A stretch of DNA of 64,000 bases from Prorocentrum cordatum (taxonomy: Eukaryota > Sar > Dinophyceae > Prorocentrales > Prorocentraceae), in assembly GCA_963575745.1 (NCBI GenBank), contig CAUYUJ010000892.1, positions 62,001 through 126,000 of the forward strand. The letters run 5' to 3'. Made by a program: the position numbers and the translations under genes. This document shows positions 1-10,590 of this stretch, one piece after another; position 1 is the first letter of the stretch, and the number at the start of each line of letters is the position of its first letter. Below the pieces are notes generated by a model. That model had not been told where the DNA came from. It saw nothing but the letters and a program-made list of their open reading frames with translations, and did no database searches.

Positions 1-146
1 CAACCTCTCTCCAAAAGAGCAACCAGAAAAGCTGAGCGCGGCCCTCGTACCCACCGCGGTCTGCTGGCGGCTGACACGGCGAGCACATGTTGAGCCAGCG
101 GCCTCCAAGCCCTCATCGCCGCGGGTCGAATATCAGCACGCAAAAA

Positions 147-1000
147 CTACTGCTTCAACCGCAACTCCAGACACTGCCGTGGATAGATAATCCCAGGGCC
201 CTGATTAGGAGCGCGAATGGCACAAGGCGATGTGAGACGTGTGCCACGGCCTCCTGCGCTGACAACTGCTGCAAGTGACCGGCGGAAATGCAGCAGACGG
301 CCCCCGAAGGCCCCATGGAGATGGCGCCCATTGGGCCCCGCCGCCAGCGCCCCGCAACGCTCCGGCCTCGACGTGACTGAGTACCGCCGCGAAGCGCGAG
401 CGTAGCGCACAATCTTGCCATGCTCCATTTTGTGCTTGGCGACCCTCTTGGCGCGGGCGCCGCGCGCCGCGCGCTTGCCGCCGCCCTGGTCCACGCCCGG
501 GCAGGCCCCTTGCAGCTGCGCTCGCGCGCGGCGCCCATGCGCCCCCAGTCGCCTCGCCATCTCCTCGGCGCCCCTGTGGAACGAGCACAATGCGATGGAC
601 TTAGTCGAAACTGTAAGGTTCCACTTGGCGAGCTCGTCAAGGCATCCCTGAGGCAACGGCGCAGACCCGTGACCGCTGCCGATCTGGATCCAGAACGCCG
701 CCGCGACAAATCATCCGTCCATAGCCTGCGTCCCAGTGCCGGGTGTGTCCGAGGAATCTTCGCCGCGACGACATGCGCCATGCAGTTCGCGAACCCAGCA
801 CCTCCTCGGCGACCTTGGATGATATGTCGATCAACCAAGAGAGGGGCGCAGACACAGCCAAACTGTTCGAATGTTCTCGCAGCAACGCATTCCGATAATT
901 CAAACTACAAGCCGGCTGGCGGGTCGGAGGGCCGCCCGCGCCAACAGGTCCCACTCGATGCTGTCGCAGAACCCTTCGATGTCCAACGCGCCGCGACCTG
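147..1000 (-). pseudogene. LINE reverse transcriptase, broken, runs off left edge
   Basis: Minus-strand pieces in several frames read like the reverse transcriptase of a LINE. A segment at about 904-990 contains LDIEGFCDSIEWDLL, resembling the palm motif A around the first catalytic Asp. A second piece near 700-730 has RRLWTDDLS, a degenerate form of the (F/Y)xDD motif C. A third frame (147-656) has LTVSTKSIALCS followed by basic sequence as in the post-palm/thumb region of dinoflagellate LINEs. The frames change at least twice, so this copy is not translatable as it stands. It lies downstream, on the same strand, of the endonuclease piece at 2.7-3.2 kb and is probably the same element; the RNase H part would lie beyond position 1. 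The family assignment is from motif order; no alignment was run. Confidence 0.5.
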
Positions 1001-2330
1001 TGGGCAGCTGGAGCCACCCGGCAGCCTCGTCATCGAGGGCGCAGTGGAAGGCCTCGACCAACGAGCTGTCCTCCGCGACGGCGGCGCCCCGCTCTGTCTC
1101 TACCTCCCAACGCCATTCACGCGCCTGCTGCTCGCGAATGCCGGGCCGCGCGCGCCCCGGCGAGGCCAATGGCCCCGTCGCCCTCGACCTTCCCGGGCGA
1201 GAATTTGCCCGCGACAAGCTGGGTTTGATGTGGCCGGGCCAAAGTGACCTCGAATGCGCTGGGAAAAACCGCTGGCTCACTGAGCCCGCCGGGCGGGGGC
1301 GCACAATGTCGAGAGGGGTGGGCCTGTCAGCGCCGAACCCCGTCTTGCCGCGCGCCCCGCGGGCCGCCCTCGAGATCTCCGCAGACGGGATAGGATCCAA
1401 AGTTCATTGCGCGCTGCTTGAGACACATCGCTAAATGCGTCCGCAAGCCGATCATCAGAGGCAGGAAAAGGACCCGTTTGCGACGAATTGGGCCCCTTCT
1501 TCGGCCCCCCGGGGTCCAGAGTCGCCTCCATCGGCGGCCCCTGGCGCCCGACAAATCCTTCGGATGCATGAGGGCGTTCGCACCAACAACAATCTCTAAA
1601 CTCGGAACGGGTTCTTTCCTTCACGAGCGATGCAAGACTCCGACTGACTCCTGCTTGGTGGTGCGAACTCTGAATGCAGACAGAGATTCCCATACTGCGC
1701 GCCGTTGGGCACTCACTGACATCCCCCACGCTTGCTCGGCAAAGCTGCGCACGGCGGCACTTCTCGTAGAATGAATATTCAGCAGCAGGTGAGCCCACGT
1801 TTCCATCGTCGCATCCCGACCCCCCTGACGCTCATGAACGTCATCGAGCCCATCGTAAAACAAGTGCTCGCTTCTTGTATAAGCTGTGCAATCTGCTCGA
1901 CGCCGCTGCCCCGACCGCTGCGTCTATCCACGCGCAGGAGCACGCTAGCCGCGCACTTCCACCCGCGGGCAACCACATCTCTGAGAGGAGCAGCTCGCGC
2001 GCGCGCTCTGCCGCACGTGCCCCACGACGAAAGAACGCCCATCAGCCCGCCGTGGGCCGCCTGGATGAGAGACCCGATGATGAGCACAGATGGCGTCTTC
2101 AACTGTGCTCACCCATTGCGAGCGCCAAGGGCTGACAAAATCAACTTGAACAGAACTGAGCGAAGAGTCGACGGAGGAGCAGCCGTGGAGAGGGGGGGAG
2201 AATGCGACCATTCTTGGCGGTGCTCACTGGCTTTCCACCAAACACTTTTCGGCGCGTGAAACTCCGGCTCGCCCTTCGCCTCTGGCTCGCCCGAGGGTGC
2301 AGGCTCACCTGGGATGGCGATTGGCGATTC
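1000..2330 (-). pseudogene. probable LINE linker and RT finger region
   Basis: This interval separates the endonuclease remnant (2.7-3.2 kb) from the RT palm (below 1 kb) on the minus strand, as expected for the linker and finger part of a LINE polyprotein. Several overlapping open frames exist, none convincing over its full length. A short stretch near 1.5 kb (GGPKKGPN) recalls the basic motif before the RT fingers. Assignment rests mainly on position between the two recognisable domains. Confidence 0.3.
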
Positions 2331-2335
2331 ACTCC

Positions 2336-3170
2336 TCATGGCTTTGGGGGAGTACCCGAAATGGCATTATTCTCGCGCTCGGGCGAGACCCGAGGCAAGA
2401 CGGACGAGCTGGCACCGAGCGGGCTGCTTAAACTTGCATCCACGGGGCGAAAGCTGGACTCGTTAGCCCACGGGTCTTCCTCTTCTGAGAATGTGAACTC
2501 TTCTAACTCGGGGCCACCCCCCTCAGGGAGATAGGCCTCGTCTCCCGAGGCGCCTGCTAGGCAGGATTCCCAAAAAAAAACACCAACAAGTCCAGAGTAA
2601 ACTTTCGCGCGCTGCCCAGAGGCTTCCAGGGCCGCCATGGCCCTCTCAGTCTTGGCCGTGCCGGCCATGGGCCCACGGGCGCCCTGCTTCCTGGGTCCAC
2701 CCACCTGCGGGAAGCGACCTGCACACTCGAGGCGGCGGGTCAGGAGTTGAGCGCCAGCACTGCAAACAGTAAGCGCAAGCCCCGCATGTGGACGCCATGG
2801 CACGTCGAGAACGGGAGTGAGAGACTGGACGTACGGGAGGGCGGACTCGCTGGTGACGGCGTAGTCCAAGATCTAGGGGTGCTCGCCTGCATCGCACGTG
2901 TAGGCGGCGTCGGGTGAGACGATGCGTCCGCTGATCTGGTCGACGAAGCCCGTGGCCTTCAAGGCCTCGGGGTCGATGTTCCAGTCCCCCCGGCAGATCC
3001 AAGGGGCTTGGAGGGCTTGAAGGGGCCCACCCAACTCGTGGAACCTGGAGATGTTCTCTCCAGTCACGCCCACACCCGTGCGGCCGCACAAGAAGAGGAG
3101 GCAGAAAGAGAATCCAGCACAGCGCATCATAGTCGTCAGAAACCCATCCAACGCATGGCACCCGACAGTC
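2336..3170 (-). pseudogene. LINE endonuclease (EEP/APE-like) remnant
   Basis: Minus-strand frame with the landmarks of the endonuclease/exonuclease/phosphatase fold found at the N-terminus of many LINEs: TGENISRF, then PWICRGDWNIDPEAL (the GDWN motif), then ILDYAV, then DVPWRPHAGL, whose His sits where the family's SDH-type active-site His is expected. An in-frame TAG at 2873-2875 interrupts the domain just before ILDYAV; the frame is otherwise the same on both sides. The sequence downstream (to 2336) is an acidic, Ser/Pro-rich linker. Upstream the frame runs into a GA dinucleotide tract, so the 5' end is unclear. Confidence 0.55.
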
Positions 3171-3225
3171 TTCAAGGAGGCTGCATTCGCTGCTTCAGAT
3201 AAAGACTCCACGCGCAAATGGCCTC

Positions 3226-3227
<2 letters not shown>

Positions 3228-3256
<29 letters not shown>
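3228..3256. repeat. (GA)n microsatellite
   Basis: Short GA dinucleotide run, seen directly. Confidence 0.95.
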
Positions 3257-3479
3257 CAAAAACATTTCACCACCCTCGTTGGCCCTATCAGCACTGGCCT
3301 TCGGAGAGGCAGATCGCCCGCTGGGGCGAGCTGCGTGGCTGAGTGGCCGAAGCAAGGCGAGGCGTGCACGAACTCCCCGTCGGCGCGGCTGCGACTCACT
3401 CGCGCGAGTCTCCACGCACCCCATACACTCGCGCAACTGGGGGCGCCCCTCCAAGAGACTCCACGCCCGATCCCCAAGG

Positions 3480-3890
3480 GCTGTGACGTTGCTGAAGAAG
3501 ATACTGACCTGCTGCTTGCCGGCGAGCTCGCTGGAGCTCGCGCCCCCGACGCCCAGCGCAGTCGCCTCTACGTCGGGGGCAACTTGTCAAGCAGAGGTGG
3601 CGCGCGCAGGAGTTTCTGCACCCCATCGCTTGCCGCTGCCTTTGCCGCTTGCCGCCGCCTGCGCCGCCGCGAACTTGGCCGCTGACAGCCTGTCCGCTTC
3701 GGCCTTCACCTCCTCGCGCACCACCTCGGCGGCCGCTGGCTCGGCTGCGGCGCCGCTGCTGCTGGCCCCCTGGGAGCTCCCGCTGGCGCCGCCACGTGGG
3801 GATGCAGCCGTCCGCGCCGCCCCTTCTGCTGCGGGCGCTGCGGGCGCTGGGCCTGCAGGGGCAACCGCGGCCTCGGCAGGGGCCGCCCTC
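3480..3890 (-). other. Ala/Pro/Arg-rich tail after the RNase H remnant
   Basis: GC-rich, low-complexity sequence following the RNase H piece on the minus strand. Open in several frames; the most protein-like (3587-3961) is Ala-rich. It may be the C-terminal tail or 3' region of the upstream LINE copy. No domain recognised. Confidence 0.3.
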
Positions 3891-4390
3891 GCCACGGGGG
3901 CAGGCCCCCCCTGCCGGGATGCAAAGAAGCGCCTGCTTGGTCGACACGTCTGCCCACTCATTGCCTTGCCTCAGATAGCGTTCCCTGTCGTCAGTGGCCC
4001 GATCCACGTCGAGGTGGGCTCGAACCTTGATCAGGCTAATGTTAGGCCAGTGCTCTCTGACAAACTGAACAATGCCAGAAAACATGCGCCTCGCCGAAGC
4101 CTGTTCAGGCCAATGCAGTGCCGCAAAATCAACGCAGTTCTGGCAATCAGAAGAAAACATCACACGGACCTGTGGACCTCTGGATCGAAACAGAGAGAGC
4201 GTGGAACTCGGCCGCCTGCGGGGTCTGGGAGCACGGTGCCCAAATAGGCCCCCGAACACAAACAATCTCAAGACCTGAACGTCTGCACACCAAGGTGAAG
4301 GCCCAACCCGCGCGGTTGAGTTCGAGAACGAGGACTCTAGAGCACGACCCATCGATAAACATGTTTCCTTCGAAAGTCTGGTCGAGGTCC
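3890..4390 (-). pseudogene. LINE RNase H domain, split by frameshift
   Basis: Two minus-strand frames together spell an RNase H domain of the LINE type. The first (about 4150-4380) has MFIDGSC (first catalytic Asp) and AAEFHAL (catalytic Glu). The second (about 3900-4160) has FSSDCQNCVDF (third acidic residue), IKVRAHL and GNEWADVSTKQA (final Asp). A frame change near 4150 separates them. Because RNase H is C-terminal in LINEs, and this piece lies 5' of the endonuclease remnant on the same strand, it belongs to a different, upstream LINE copy. Its own upstream part is replaced by a GGA-rich tract. Confidence 0.6.
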
Positions 4391-4423
4391 TGGGGGTTGC
4401 CCTGCACCCACTCCACTCCACTC

Positions 4424-4694
4424 CAGGAGGAGGAGCAGGAGGAGGAGGAGGAGGAGGGAAGGAAGAGAGAAGAAGACAGGAGGAGTGAGAGGAGGAGAGA
4501 AGAGGAGCAGGAGGAGAAGGCGGCGGAGGAGGAGGCACAGGGAGGAGAAGGAGGAAGATGATGATGATGATGAGGAAGAGCAGAACAGGAGAGAAGAGGA
4601 GAGAGGAGGAGACAGGAGGAGAGAGGAGGAGAGAGGAAGAGCAGGAGGAGGAGGAAGAAGAGGATGAGGAGGCGGCGGAGGAGGAGGAGGAGCA
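4424..4694. repeat. GGA/GAGGA-rich microsatellite
   Basis: About 270 bp of imperfect purine-rich triplet repeat (GGA, GAA, GATGAT). Long open frames through it (Leu/Ser-rich on the minus strand, Arg/Glu-rich on the plus) are artefacts of composition. Confidence 0.95.
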
Positions 4695-4699
4695 ATCTT

Positions 4700-5140
4700 C
4701 GTTGCTTCTTGATTCTCGACAATTGGCGCGCTCCGCGGGCCTGGGGCGTTCCCCGTCCGGCTGCTCGGCCCGCGCCGCGGGGCCGGCGCCGCCCGGCCGC
4801 CGCCACACCAGCGATTGCCCCCAGACCTCCGACGCCGTGCCCCAGCGGGGCCTCCAAACGGTGTAGTGACCACAGGAGTGCGGTGAGGAGAATGTCCATC
4901 ATCTCGAAAAAGAAAATACGGTTAAAAAATGTCGGCGCTCCGCGCGGATCTCTTTCATCCGCGCCGGGCCCCCCCTCTCTGGCGCGCGGAGCGCGCCATG
5001 GGCGGCGCCGATGGCGACGCTGGGGGGGGCCCAGGCGCTGATGCAAGAAATCCGGGCGGATCGCCGAAAGTTTATGTTAATGCAATTTTCTGTTCTCCGA
5101 ACGCCGTGGAATGGGGAGAACGTCCTCAACCTCTTGCACT
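4700..5140. other. unassigned unique sequence
   Basis: GC-rich stretch between the GGA tract and the first family A repeat. No motif, repeat or convincing coding sequence seen. Confidence 0.4.
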
Positions 5141-5145
5141 ACTCG

Positions 5146-5292
5146 AGGCCTCCCAATACGGGTTGGAATAGATGGGGTTGGAGGATCGCACCGCACCGAC
5201 AATGCATCGCCGATGCACCGGCGATGCACCGGCGACGTCGGCGAGGCATCGGCGACGCAGGCGTGGAGAAAAGCGCGCTCCGCGTCGAACAA
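5146..5292 (+). repeat. family A fold-back repeat, left part
   Basis: Begins AGGCCTCCC, then a variant of the GATGGGGTCGGAG arm, then 11-bp units of the GCATCGGCGAT type and the hinge GGCGTGGAGAAAA. The right arm (TCCGACCCCATCT...GGAGGCC) is missing, so this is a truncated copy. Confidence 0.8.
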
Positions 5293-5299
5293 CTGGGAG

Positions 5300-6100
5300 A
5301 CGAAGGGAAACGAATCGACCCCACGCACCGGCTTACGCGCCAAGGTCGGCGCAGACGGAGCCGTTCTTCCGTGTCGCTGAGCTGTGTTCTGGGGTTCGGG
5401 GCTCTCTGCTTTCGTCGGCGTTCGCTCGTTCGCTCGTCGCCCCCCCTCCGCCCCATGGCCCCCCTGCTCCTGCCTCCTCATGATGGTCCTCATGGCCCCA
5501 GGAGAACACCAGGATGGCCCAACGAACACCTCTCGTCCTCATCCCGCCTCGCCTGGCCCTCCGCCCTCCCTCGTGCAGGGAGCCAGCCAAGGGGCCGAGG
5601 GACACACAAATAAGTAGACACAACTCCCAGGAATCGAATTGTTTCCCATGTTTTCTGGGTTCTCGTTCTCTTCCCCCCACTTCCCACACTTCCCCACATC
5701 TTCCTGGGGATCGACGACTCGTTGTGTCTGTGCGTTCTTTCCCCTCCTGGACCAGGGCGTGCGTGCCGCGTGCTTCTTGGCGATCGCCTGGGGCGCCCGG
5801 GGAAGGCGCCCGGGGAGGGGGAGAGGCCTGCCGACAACATTCGGTCAGACCTGTCCCCCGACAGGCGGCTTTTGGATTAATAATGGAAAAATCCGCCGGC
5901 CCCCTTGCGGGGCCATCAGGCTGCGAGGATTACGCTTGCTGCTCCCTGCGCCAATTCCAGTTTCCAGTTTCCATTGTTACATTACTGCTTTTTGTTTCCT
6001 GCTGAAAATTGTTACTGTCCGCGCGAGGGGGGGGAGCCGAAAACTGTCCTTTTTAGCACCCCCCGGGAGGGTTCTCAGAATTCCCGGGGGGGAGGGGAAT
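5300..6100. other. no gene seen
   Basis: About 800 bp without recognisable coding sequence. It contains C-rich tracts and short G/C runs. Open frames here show no domain or conserved motif. Confidence 0.5.
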
Positions 6101-6103
6101 TAA

Positions 6104-6215
6104 CACCCCTTACGCAGATCGGCGGGGTCAGGGTCCAAAAACATATGGGATTTGCCACATTTCTAAAATTCGGTGGCACCCCTCACGCAGATCGGCGGGG
6201 CCAGGGTCCAACATG
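6104..6215 (+). repeat. 70-bp repeat (CACGCAGATCGGCGGGG), 2 units
   Basis: Two copies of a unit containing ATTCGGTGGCACC, CACGCAGATCGGCGGGG and CAGGGTCCAAAA. The same unit recurs at 7260-7390 and 8050-8275. Confidence 0.85.
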
Positions 6216-6284
6216 ATGGACCCACGAACCCGGAAAGGGATAAAGACATGTGCAGCATGGTCACGTTTTCACGATACCCAACTG

Positions 6285-6465
6285 GGCGACATCCCACGAA
6301 ACATCCCACGAGACACCCCGCGAAACATCCCACGAGACACCTCACGAAACATTCCACGAGACACCTCACGAAACATCCACGAGACACCCCGTGAAACAGT
6401 CCACGAGACACCCCACGAACAGGCAACCACTCAACCAGACACGCCACGAAACATTCCACGGGGGT
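6285..6465 (+). repeat. 24-bp tandem repeat (CATCCCACGAGACACC)
   Basis: Tandem units of about 24 bp reading CATCCCACGAGACACCCCGC, with later copies slightly degenerate. Seven or so units by eye. Confidence 0.9.
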
Positions 6466-6860
6466 GCGACTGGGTGTGGTCGTGCTGGGGTGTGGTCGTG
6501 CTGGGGTGTGGTCGTGCTGGGGGTGGTCGTGTCGTGCTGGGGGGTGGTCGTGCTGGGGGGGTGGTCGTGCTGGGGGTGGTCGTGCTGGGGCGTGGTCGTG
6601 CTGGGGCGTGGTCGTGCTGGGGCGTGGTCGTGCTGGGGTGTGGTCGTGCTGTGGTGAGGTCGTGCTGGGGTGTGGTCGTGCTGGGGTGTGGTCTTGCTGG
6701 GGTAGGGTCGTGCTGGGGTCGGGTCGTGCTGGGGTGTGGTCGTGCTGGGGTATGGTCGTGCTGGGGTGGGGTCGTGCTGGGGTGGGGTCGTGCTGGGGTC
6801 TGGTCGTGCTGGGGTGTGGTCGTGCTGGGGTATGGTCGTGCTAGGGTGGGGTCGTGCATT
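6466..6860 (+). repeat. 16-17-bp minisatellite (GTGGTCGTGCTGGGG)
   Basis: Roughly two dozen tandem copies of a 16-17-bp unit. It gives long but meaningless Gly/Trp/Arg-rich frames on the plus strand and His/Pro-rich frames on the minus strand. Confidence 0.95.
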
Positions 6861-7130
6861 TCGCTCGAGACATCCTGCCAAAATTCAAGGAAATCGTACA
6901 AAAACAAACGAATTAGTCGAGACATCCTCGGAATTCCTTCGCGCGGGGCGCTTTTCCGTGTCGCGGTCGGCTCTGCAAAACAAGCGTTTCGCTCGAGACA
7001 TCCTCAACAAATTCTGAAACCAAGCGTTTCGCTCGAGACATCCCCAACTCTGCAAAACCAGCGTTTCGCTCGAGACATCCTCAACAAATTCTGAAAAACA
7101 AGCGTTTCGCTCGAGACATCCTCAAATTTT
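6860..7130 (+). repeat. about 38-bp tandem repeat (TTTCGCTCGAGACATCC)
   Basis: Six copies of a unit built on GCGTTTCGCTCGAGACATCC followed by CAACAAATTCTGAAA, spacing about 37-65 bp, directly following the 17-bp minisatellite. Confidence 0.9.
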
Positions 7131-7259
7131 AATCCGCCGGCCTCCTTCGACCTCGATATTTATCAGGGAAAAAATCCGCCGGCCTCCTTCAAGTTGGCAC
7201 CGGGGGAATATGTTTACATAGTAAAAGAGAACCCTGGGCCCCCGCCCTTTCCGGGAAAA

Positions 7260-7390
7260 ACACATGGGATTTGCCGCGTTTTTGAAATTTCTGGCACCCC
7301 TTACGCAGGTCGGCGGGGTCAGGGTCCACAAACACTTGGAATTTGCAGCATTTGTGAAATTCGGTGGCACCCCCCACGCAGATCCGTCGC
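7260..7390 (+). repeat. 70-bp repeat (CACGCAGATCGGCGGGG), 2 units
   Basis: Second cluster of the unit seen at 6104-6215: CCTTACGCAGGTCGGCGGGG and CCCCACGCAGATCCGTCG, each preceded by a GAAATT(C/T) segment. Confidence 0.85.
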
Positions 7391-7394
7391 CCGA

Positions 7395-8045
7395 ATCGAG
7401 CCGGAGCGCTCCCGGAGCGGCCCGACGAGCACCCCGCGCGACCTGGCACGAGCGGGCCGCCCGAAATTGGGCCGGGAACGTACCCGAGCCCACAACCAGA
7501 CTAAATCGGGAGCCGTTTTGGTGGAGCCACTGACATTTTGCCGGGCCGGCCAGCATCTTCCAGATTTGCCCGAATCGAGAGCGGCGTCGGCAGGCCCGAA
7601 ATCCAAGCCCAGGAGCCCCCAGGCGCTCCCAGGCGCGCCCGAGCGCTCCGTGCGAGCCGGAGCGCCCCCCGGAGCCGCCCGCCGAGCACTCCGTGCGAGC
7701 TGTCACGAGCGGGCCGCTCGAAATGGGGCCAGGACGTACCGGAGCCCAAAACCATATCAAATCAGAAAGAAAATGTGTATTGGAAGCCGTTTGTGGAGCC
7801 ACTGACATTTTGCCGGGTCGGCCAGAATCTGCTAGATTTGCCAGACTCGAGCGCGGCGTCGGCAGGCCCGAAATCCAAGCCCCAGGCGCGCCCAAGCGCT
7901 TCCAAGCGCTTGGCCGGAGCGCCCCTGGAGCGGCCCGACGAGCATTCCGTGGGGGCCTGCACGAGCGGGGGCGCTTCCGGAGCGGCCCGACAAGCATTCC
8001 GTGCGAGCCGGCGCGAGCGGGAGCGCTTCCGCAGCGGCCGGACAA
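7395..8045 (+). repeat. about 270-bp tandem duplication
   Basis: Two and a half units. Landmarks such as GGAGCCACTGACATTTTGCC (7522 and 7794), GGCGTCGGCAGGCCCGAAAT, and CGGAGC(G/C)GCCCG(A/C)CGAGCA recur with a spacing of about 260-272 bp. Later units are shortened. Confidence 0.85.
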
Positions 8046-8049
8046 TGCG

Positions 8050-8275
8050 CTCCAAGGATTTGCCACATTTCTGAAATTCGGTGGCACCCCTCACGCAGAT
8101 CGGCGGGGTCAGGGTCCCAAAACACATGGGATTTGAAACAATTTTGGAATTCGGTGGCACATCTTACGCAGATCCGTCGGGTCAGGGTCCAAAAACGAGA
8201 GGGACTTGCCACATGTCTGAAATTCGGCGGCACCCCTCACGCAGATCGGCAGGGTCAGGGTCGAAAAACAAATAG
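8050..8275 (+). repeat. 70-bp repeat (CACGCAGATCGGCGGGG), about 3 units
   Basis: Third and longest cluster of the 70-bp unit, with three copies in tandem (landmark GGCACCCCTCACGCAGATCG). Confidence 0.9.
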
Positions 8276-8389
8276 GGCCCGACACTGCTTCACGGCAAAG
8301 CCAAAGCCTCGTGACTTCGCTCTTCCATGGCCCATTCTCCGAGAGAGGGGGCCGGCGGCACGGGGCGAGCCCTTACGGATATAGCAGCA

Positions 8390-8480
8390 AAAATGCTCAC
8401 ACGTAGTCAAACATTGTCGAACCATCGTTTTTGGACTATTTTTGAATATTCCCCTTGTAGAGGGAAAAGCCCGACTTAGG
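8390..8480 (+). repeat. family C element, right part
   Basis: Contains AGTCAAACATTGTCGAA, GACTATTTTTGAATATTCC and the terminal TTGTAGAGGG...GCCCGACTTA that ends the two better copies (9708-9863, 60493-60664). The left inverted repeat is not recognisable. Confidence 0.6.
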
Positions 8481-8739
8481 CCATGCGCCCACTGCAGGAG
8501 GAGGTGAAAGGATGCACGAGAGAGATCACGTCGATTCAGGCTCAGCTAAAAGCGGGCCCAATTTCAGGAGTCCCTTCGATCGCCTCGGCCTTGACTGGTG
8601 GCAGGCCCGAAAACCCGGGTCATCGCGAGACCCTCAAAAGCATTCTCGAGTCGGCTGGGATTCGGGAAAACCGCCCGGTTTTGAGGCTCGGGTCTTTCTT
8701 GTAGGATGTCTCTGGCGACTGGGGCATCCAGGGTCCATG

Positions 8740-8991
8740 AGGCCTCATGGATGGGGTCGGAGCAGATAGGGTCGGAGGATCGCGACGCATCGCCGATACA
8801 TCGGCGATGCATCGGAGATGCATCGGCGATGCACCAGCGATGCATCGACGTGGGCGATGCATCGGCCACGTGGGCGATGCATCGGCGACGTCGACGTTAA
8901 GCAAATCGGGCTCCACAGCCGCATCGGCGATGCGTCGGCGATGGGACACGATCTTCCGACCCCATCTGCTCCGATCCCATCTAGGAGGCCT
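8740..8991. repeat. family A fold-back repeat, full copy
   Basis: Starts AGGCCTCATGGATGGGGTCGGAG and ends TCCGACCCCATCTGCTCCG...GGAGGCCT, so the ends are inverted repeats. The interior is made of 11-bp units (GCATCGGCGAT and its complement), a GACGTCGACG hinge and AAATCGGGCTCCACA. Frames through it give the artefactual Met-His-Arg-Arg-Cys-Ile repeats. Confidence 0.9.
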
Positions 8992-9001
8992 AGAATCCAA
9001 A

Positions 9002-9040
9002 AACCGTGCGGTGACGGCTCGTGCGGTGAGGTCCTTCGGT
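9002..9040 (+). repeat. family F arm (CCGTGCGGTGAC)
   Basis: One arm only: CCGTGCGGTGACGGCTCGTG followed by CGGTGAGG. Full fold-back copies are at 54105-54177 and 54238-54296. Confidence 0.5.
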
Positions 9041-9223
9041 CTGTCACCGTTTTAGAGATCTGGGCGCTGCAATCTTTTCGCGCCAGGCGAGCTCGCACGG
9101 CCTCGGGCCCTGGGACCCTCACAGATCGATCTTGCCCGAAGAGCGCCGCAGAACAATTGGGCCCAGGGCGCTGGTCGAATTTCCTAGGATGTTATGGATA
9201 TCAGGGGTGTGAGGCGGGGATTT

Positions 9224-9283
9224 ATCCATATCCACCGCCTGGGAACCGACGTCCTGGTGCCCTAGCGGGCGGTGGATATGGAT
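9224..9283. repeat. 16-bp perfect hairpin
   Basis: ATCCATATCCACCGCC (9224-9239) is exactly complementary to GGCGGTGGATATGGAT (9268-9283), with a 28-base loop. Followed directly by an AT dinucleotide run. Confidence 0.9.
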
Positions 9284-9310
9284 ATGGATATATATATATA
9301 TATATATATG
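9284..9310. repeat. (AT)n microsatellite
   Basis: Short AT alternation following the hairpin. Confidence 0.9.
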
Positions 9311-9707
9311 TATATCGGCCTCCGAGCGCCCGAATTGCCGAAGCTCCGAAAACTGACCCTCCAGGCGGCGGTGGTCATGTATAAATTCCCGCCTCGGAAA
9401 GATCACCCGGGACCTATCTGGGACGGTCCCGTGGGGCCGGCTGGGAGCCCCATGGTCCCATGAACCTAGGCTGTCCCCCGATGGAGATCCGACGTGGCGA
9501 ACAAATGCAACAAAGCGAAACATCACGCCCGCAGACCCGCTTTTTCTGTTGCATTTTCGAGCCGGAGCGCTCTATGATGGCCTCGGGGCCGGAGAGCGGG
9601 CGACAACGCCTGGCGTGAAAACCTGCAACGCCTGGGTCTCAGGTGAACCCCGAGAGGGGATGAGCTCCGCGTGGGTTTCTTGAAATCTGCGCTGGGCCCC
9701 CCTGGCG

Positions 9708-9863
9708 TTAGGTCGGGCATGTCCTCCTACAGGCAGATTTGGGGCAAACGTTGACACATAGACAGAACACAGTCAATTAGTCAAACATAATGGAAAATTG
9801 TCCCCCCCCCTCTTCTTTGACTAGTTTTACTATTCCTCCTGTAGATGGACATGCCCGACTTAA
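9708..9863. repeat. family C TIR element, full copy
   Basis: Left end TTAGGTCGGGCATGTCC...CTACAGG and right end CCTGTAG...GGACATGCCCGACTTAA are inverted repeats of about 26 bp. Both ends carry TTA or TTAA, which may be the target site. The interior is A/T-rich and non-coding. Confidence 0.85.
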
Positions 9864-10590
9864 CCGCAGCGGCGCCTCCGGCGGCACGCCTGGCGCCGCC
9901 TCCGCGCGCCGTGGACGAGAGCCCTGCGCCGGGCCAGGAGATCCGGGAGCGTTGCCCCTGACGAAATTGACCGAATTGGATGAAGGGTCCCAGGGACATA
10001 GACGCGAATCCCAGGATCCCCCATATTTTCCAATATTTTGTGGGTTCTCGTATTGCCCATCCACTTCCCATATTTCCCAATATTTCCTGGGGATCGACGA
10101 TTAATTGTATCCGTGTTTTTTTTTCCACTCCCGATTGGAGGAGCGAGGGCCGGTGGCTTTCAAGATGCGGCTCCCGCCTGAGCGCCGCGAGCATAGCTCG
10201 AACAAGGCATGTCAAGATGCGGTTCTCGCCACGGCGCTGCCCAGACATCAGTCTTGAGAACCTCCAGCAACTACAAAAATTATGGAGGGCCCGCTGGTCT
10301 CCAGCTTGACGCCCGCATCGGCGCCGCGCACATGTGTGCTACAAGCTTCCAACAGCTACCTGAGCGACGATCAAACACGGTTCTTACGCGAGATGACGTA
10401 GCGACCTTACGCGGCGGCTTACGCGGGCTGCTGGCGCGGCACGCCACATTGAGGACGAGGGCGCTTACGCGCGACCTGACGCGGGCAGCTTACGCGCCAA
10501 TGTCGGCGCAGACGCCCCCCCGTGTTTTTGCATCGCTTGCCTGGGCCTAGACACGCGGTGTCCTGACTTTTCCAATACGGGGTCCTTAGA

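Noticed and set aside
4147-5046. Leu/Ser-rich 'membrane protein' on the minus strand
   Set aside because: Reading of the GGA microsatellite; only its C-terminal part, the RNase H piece, is meaningful.
6366-6925. His/Thr/Pro-rich minus-strand proteins
   Set aside because: Products of the 16-17-bp minisatellite.
6285-7130. CRISPR array
   Set aside because: Direct repeats lack unique spacers of constant length, and the genome is eukaryotic.
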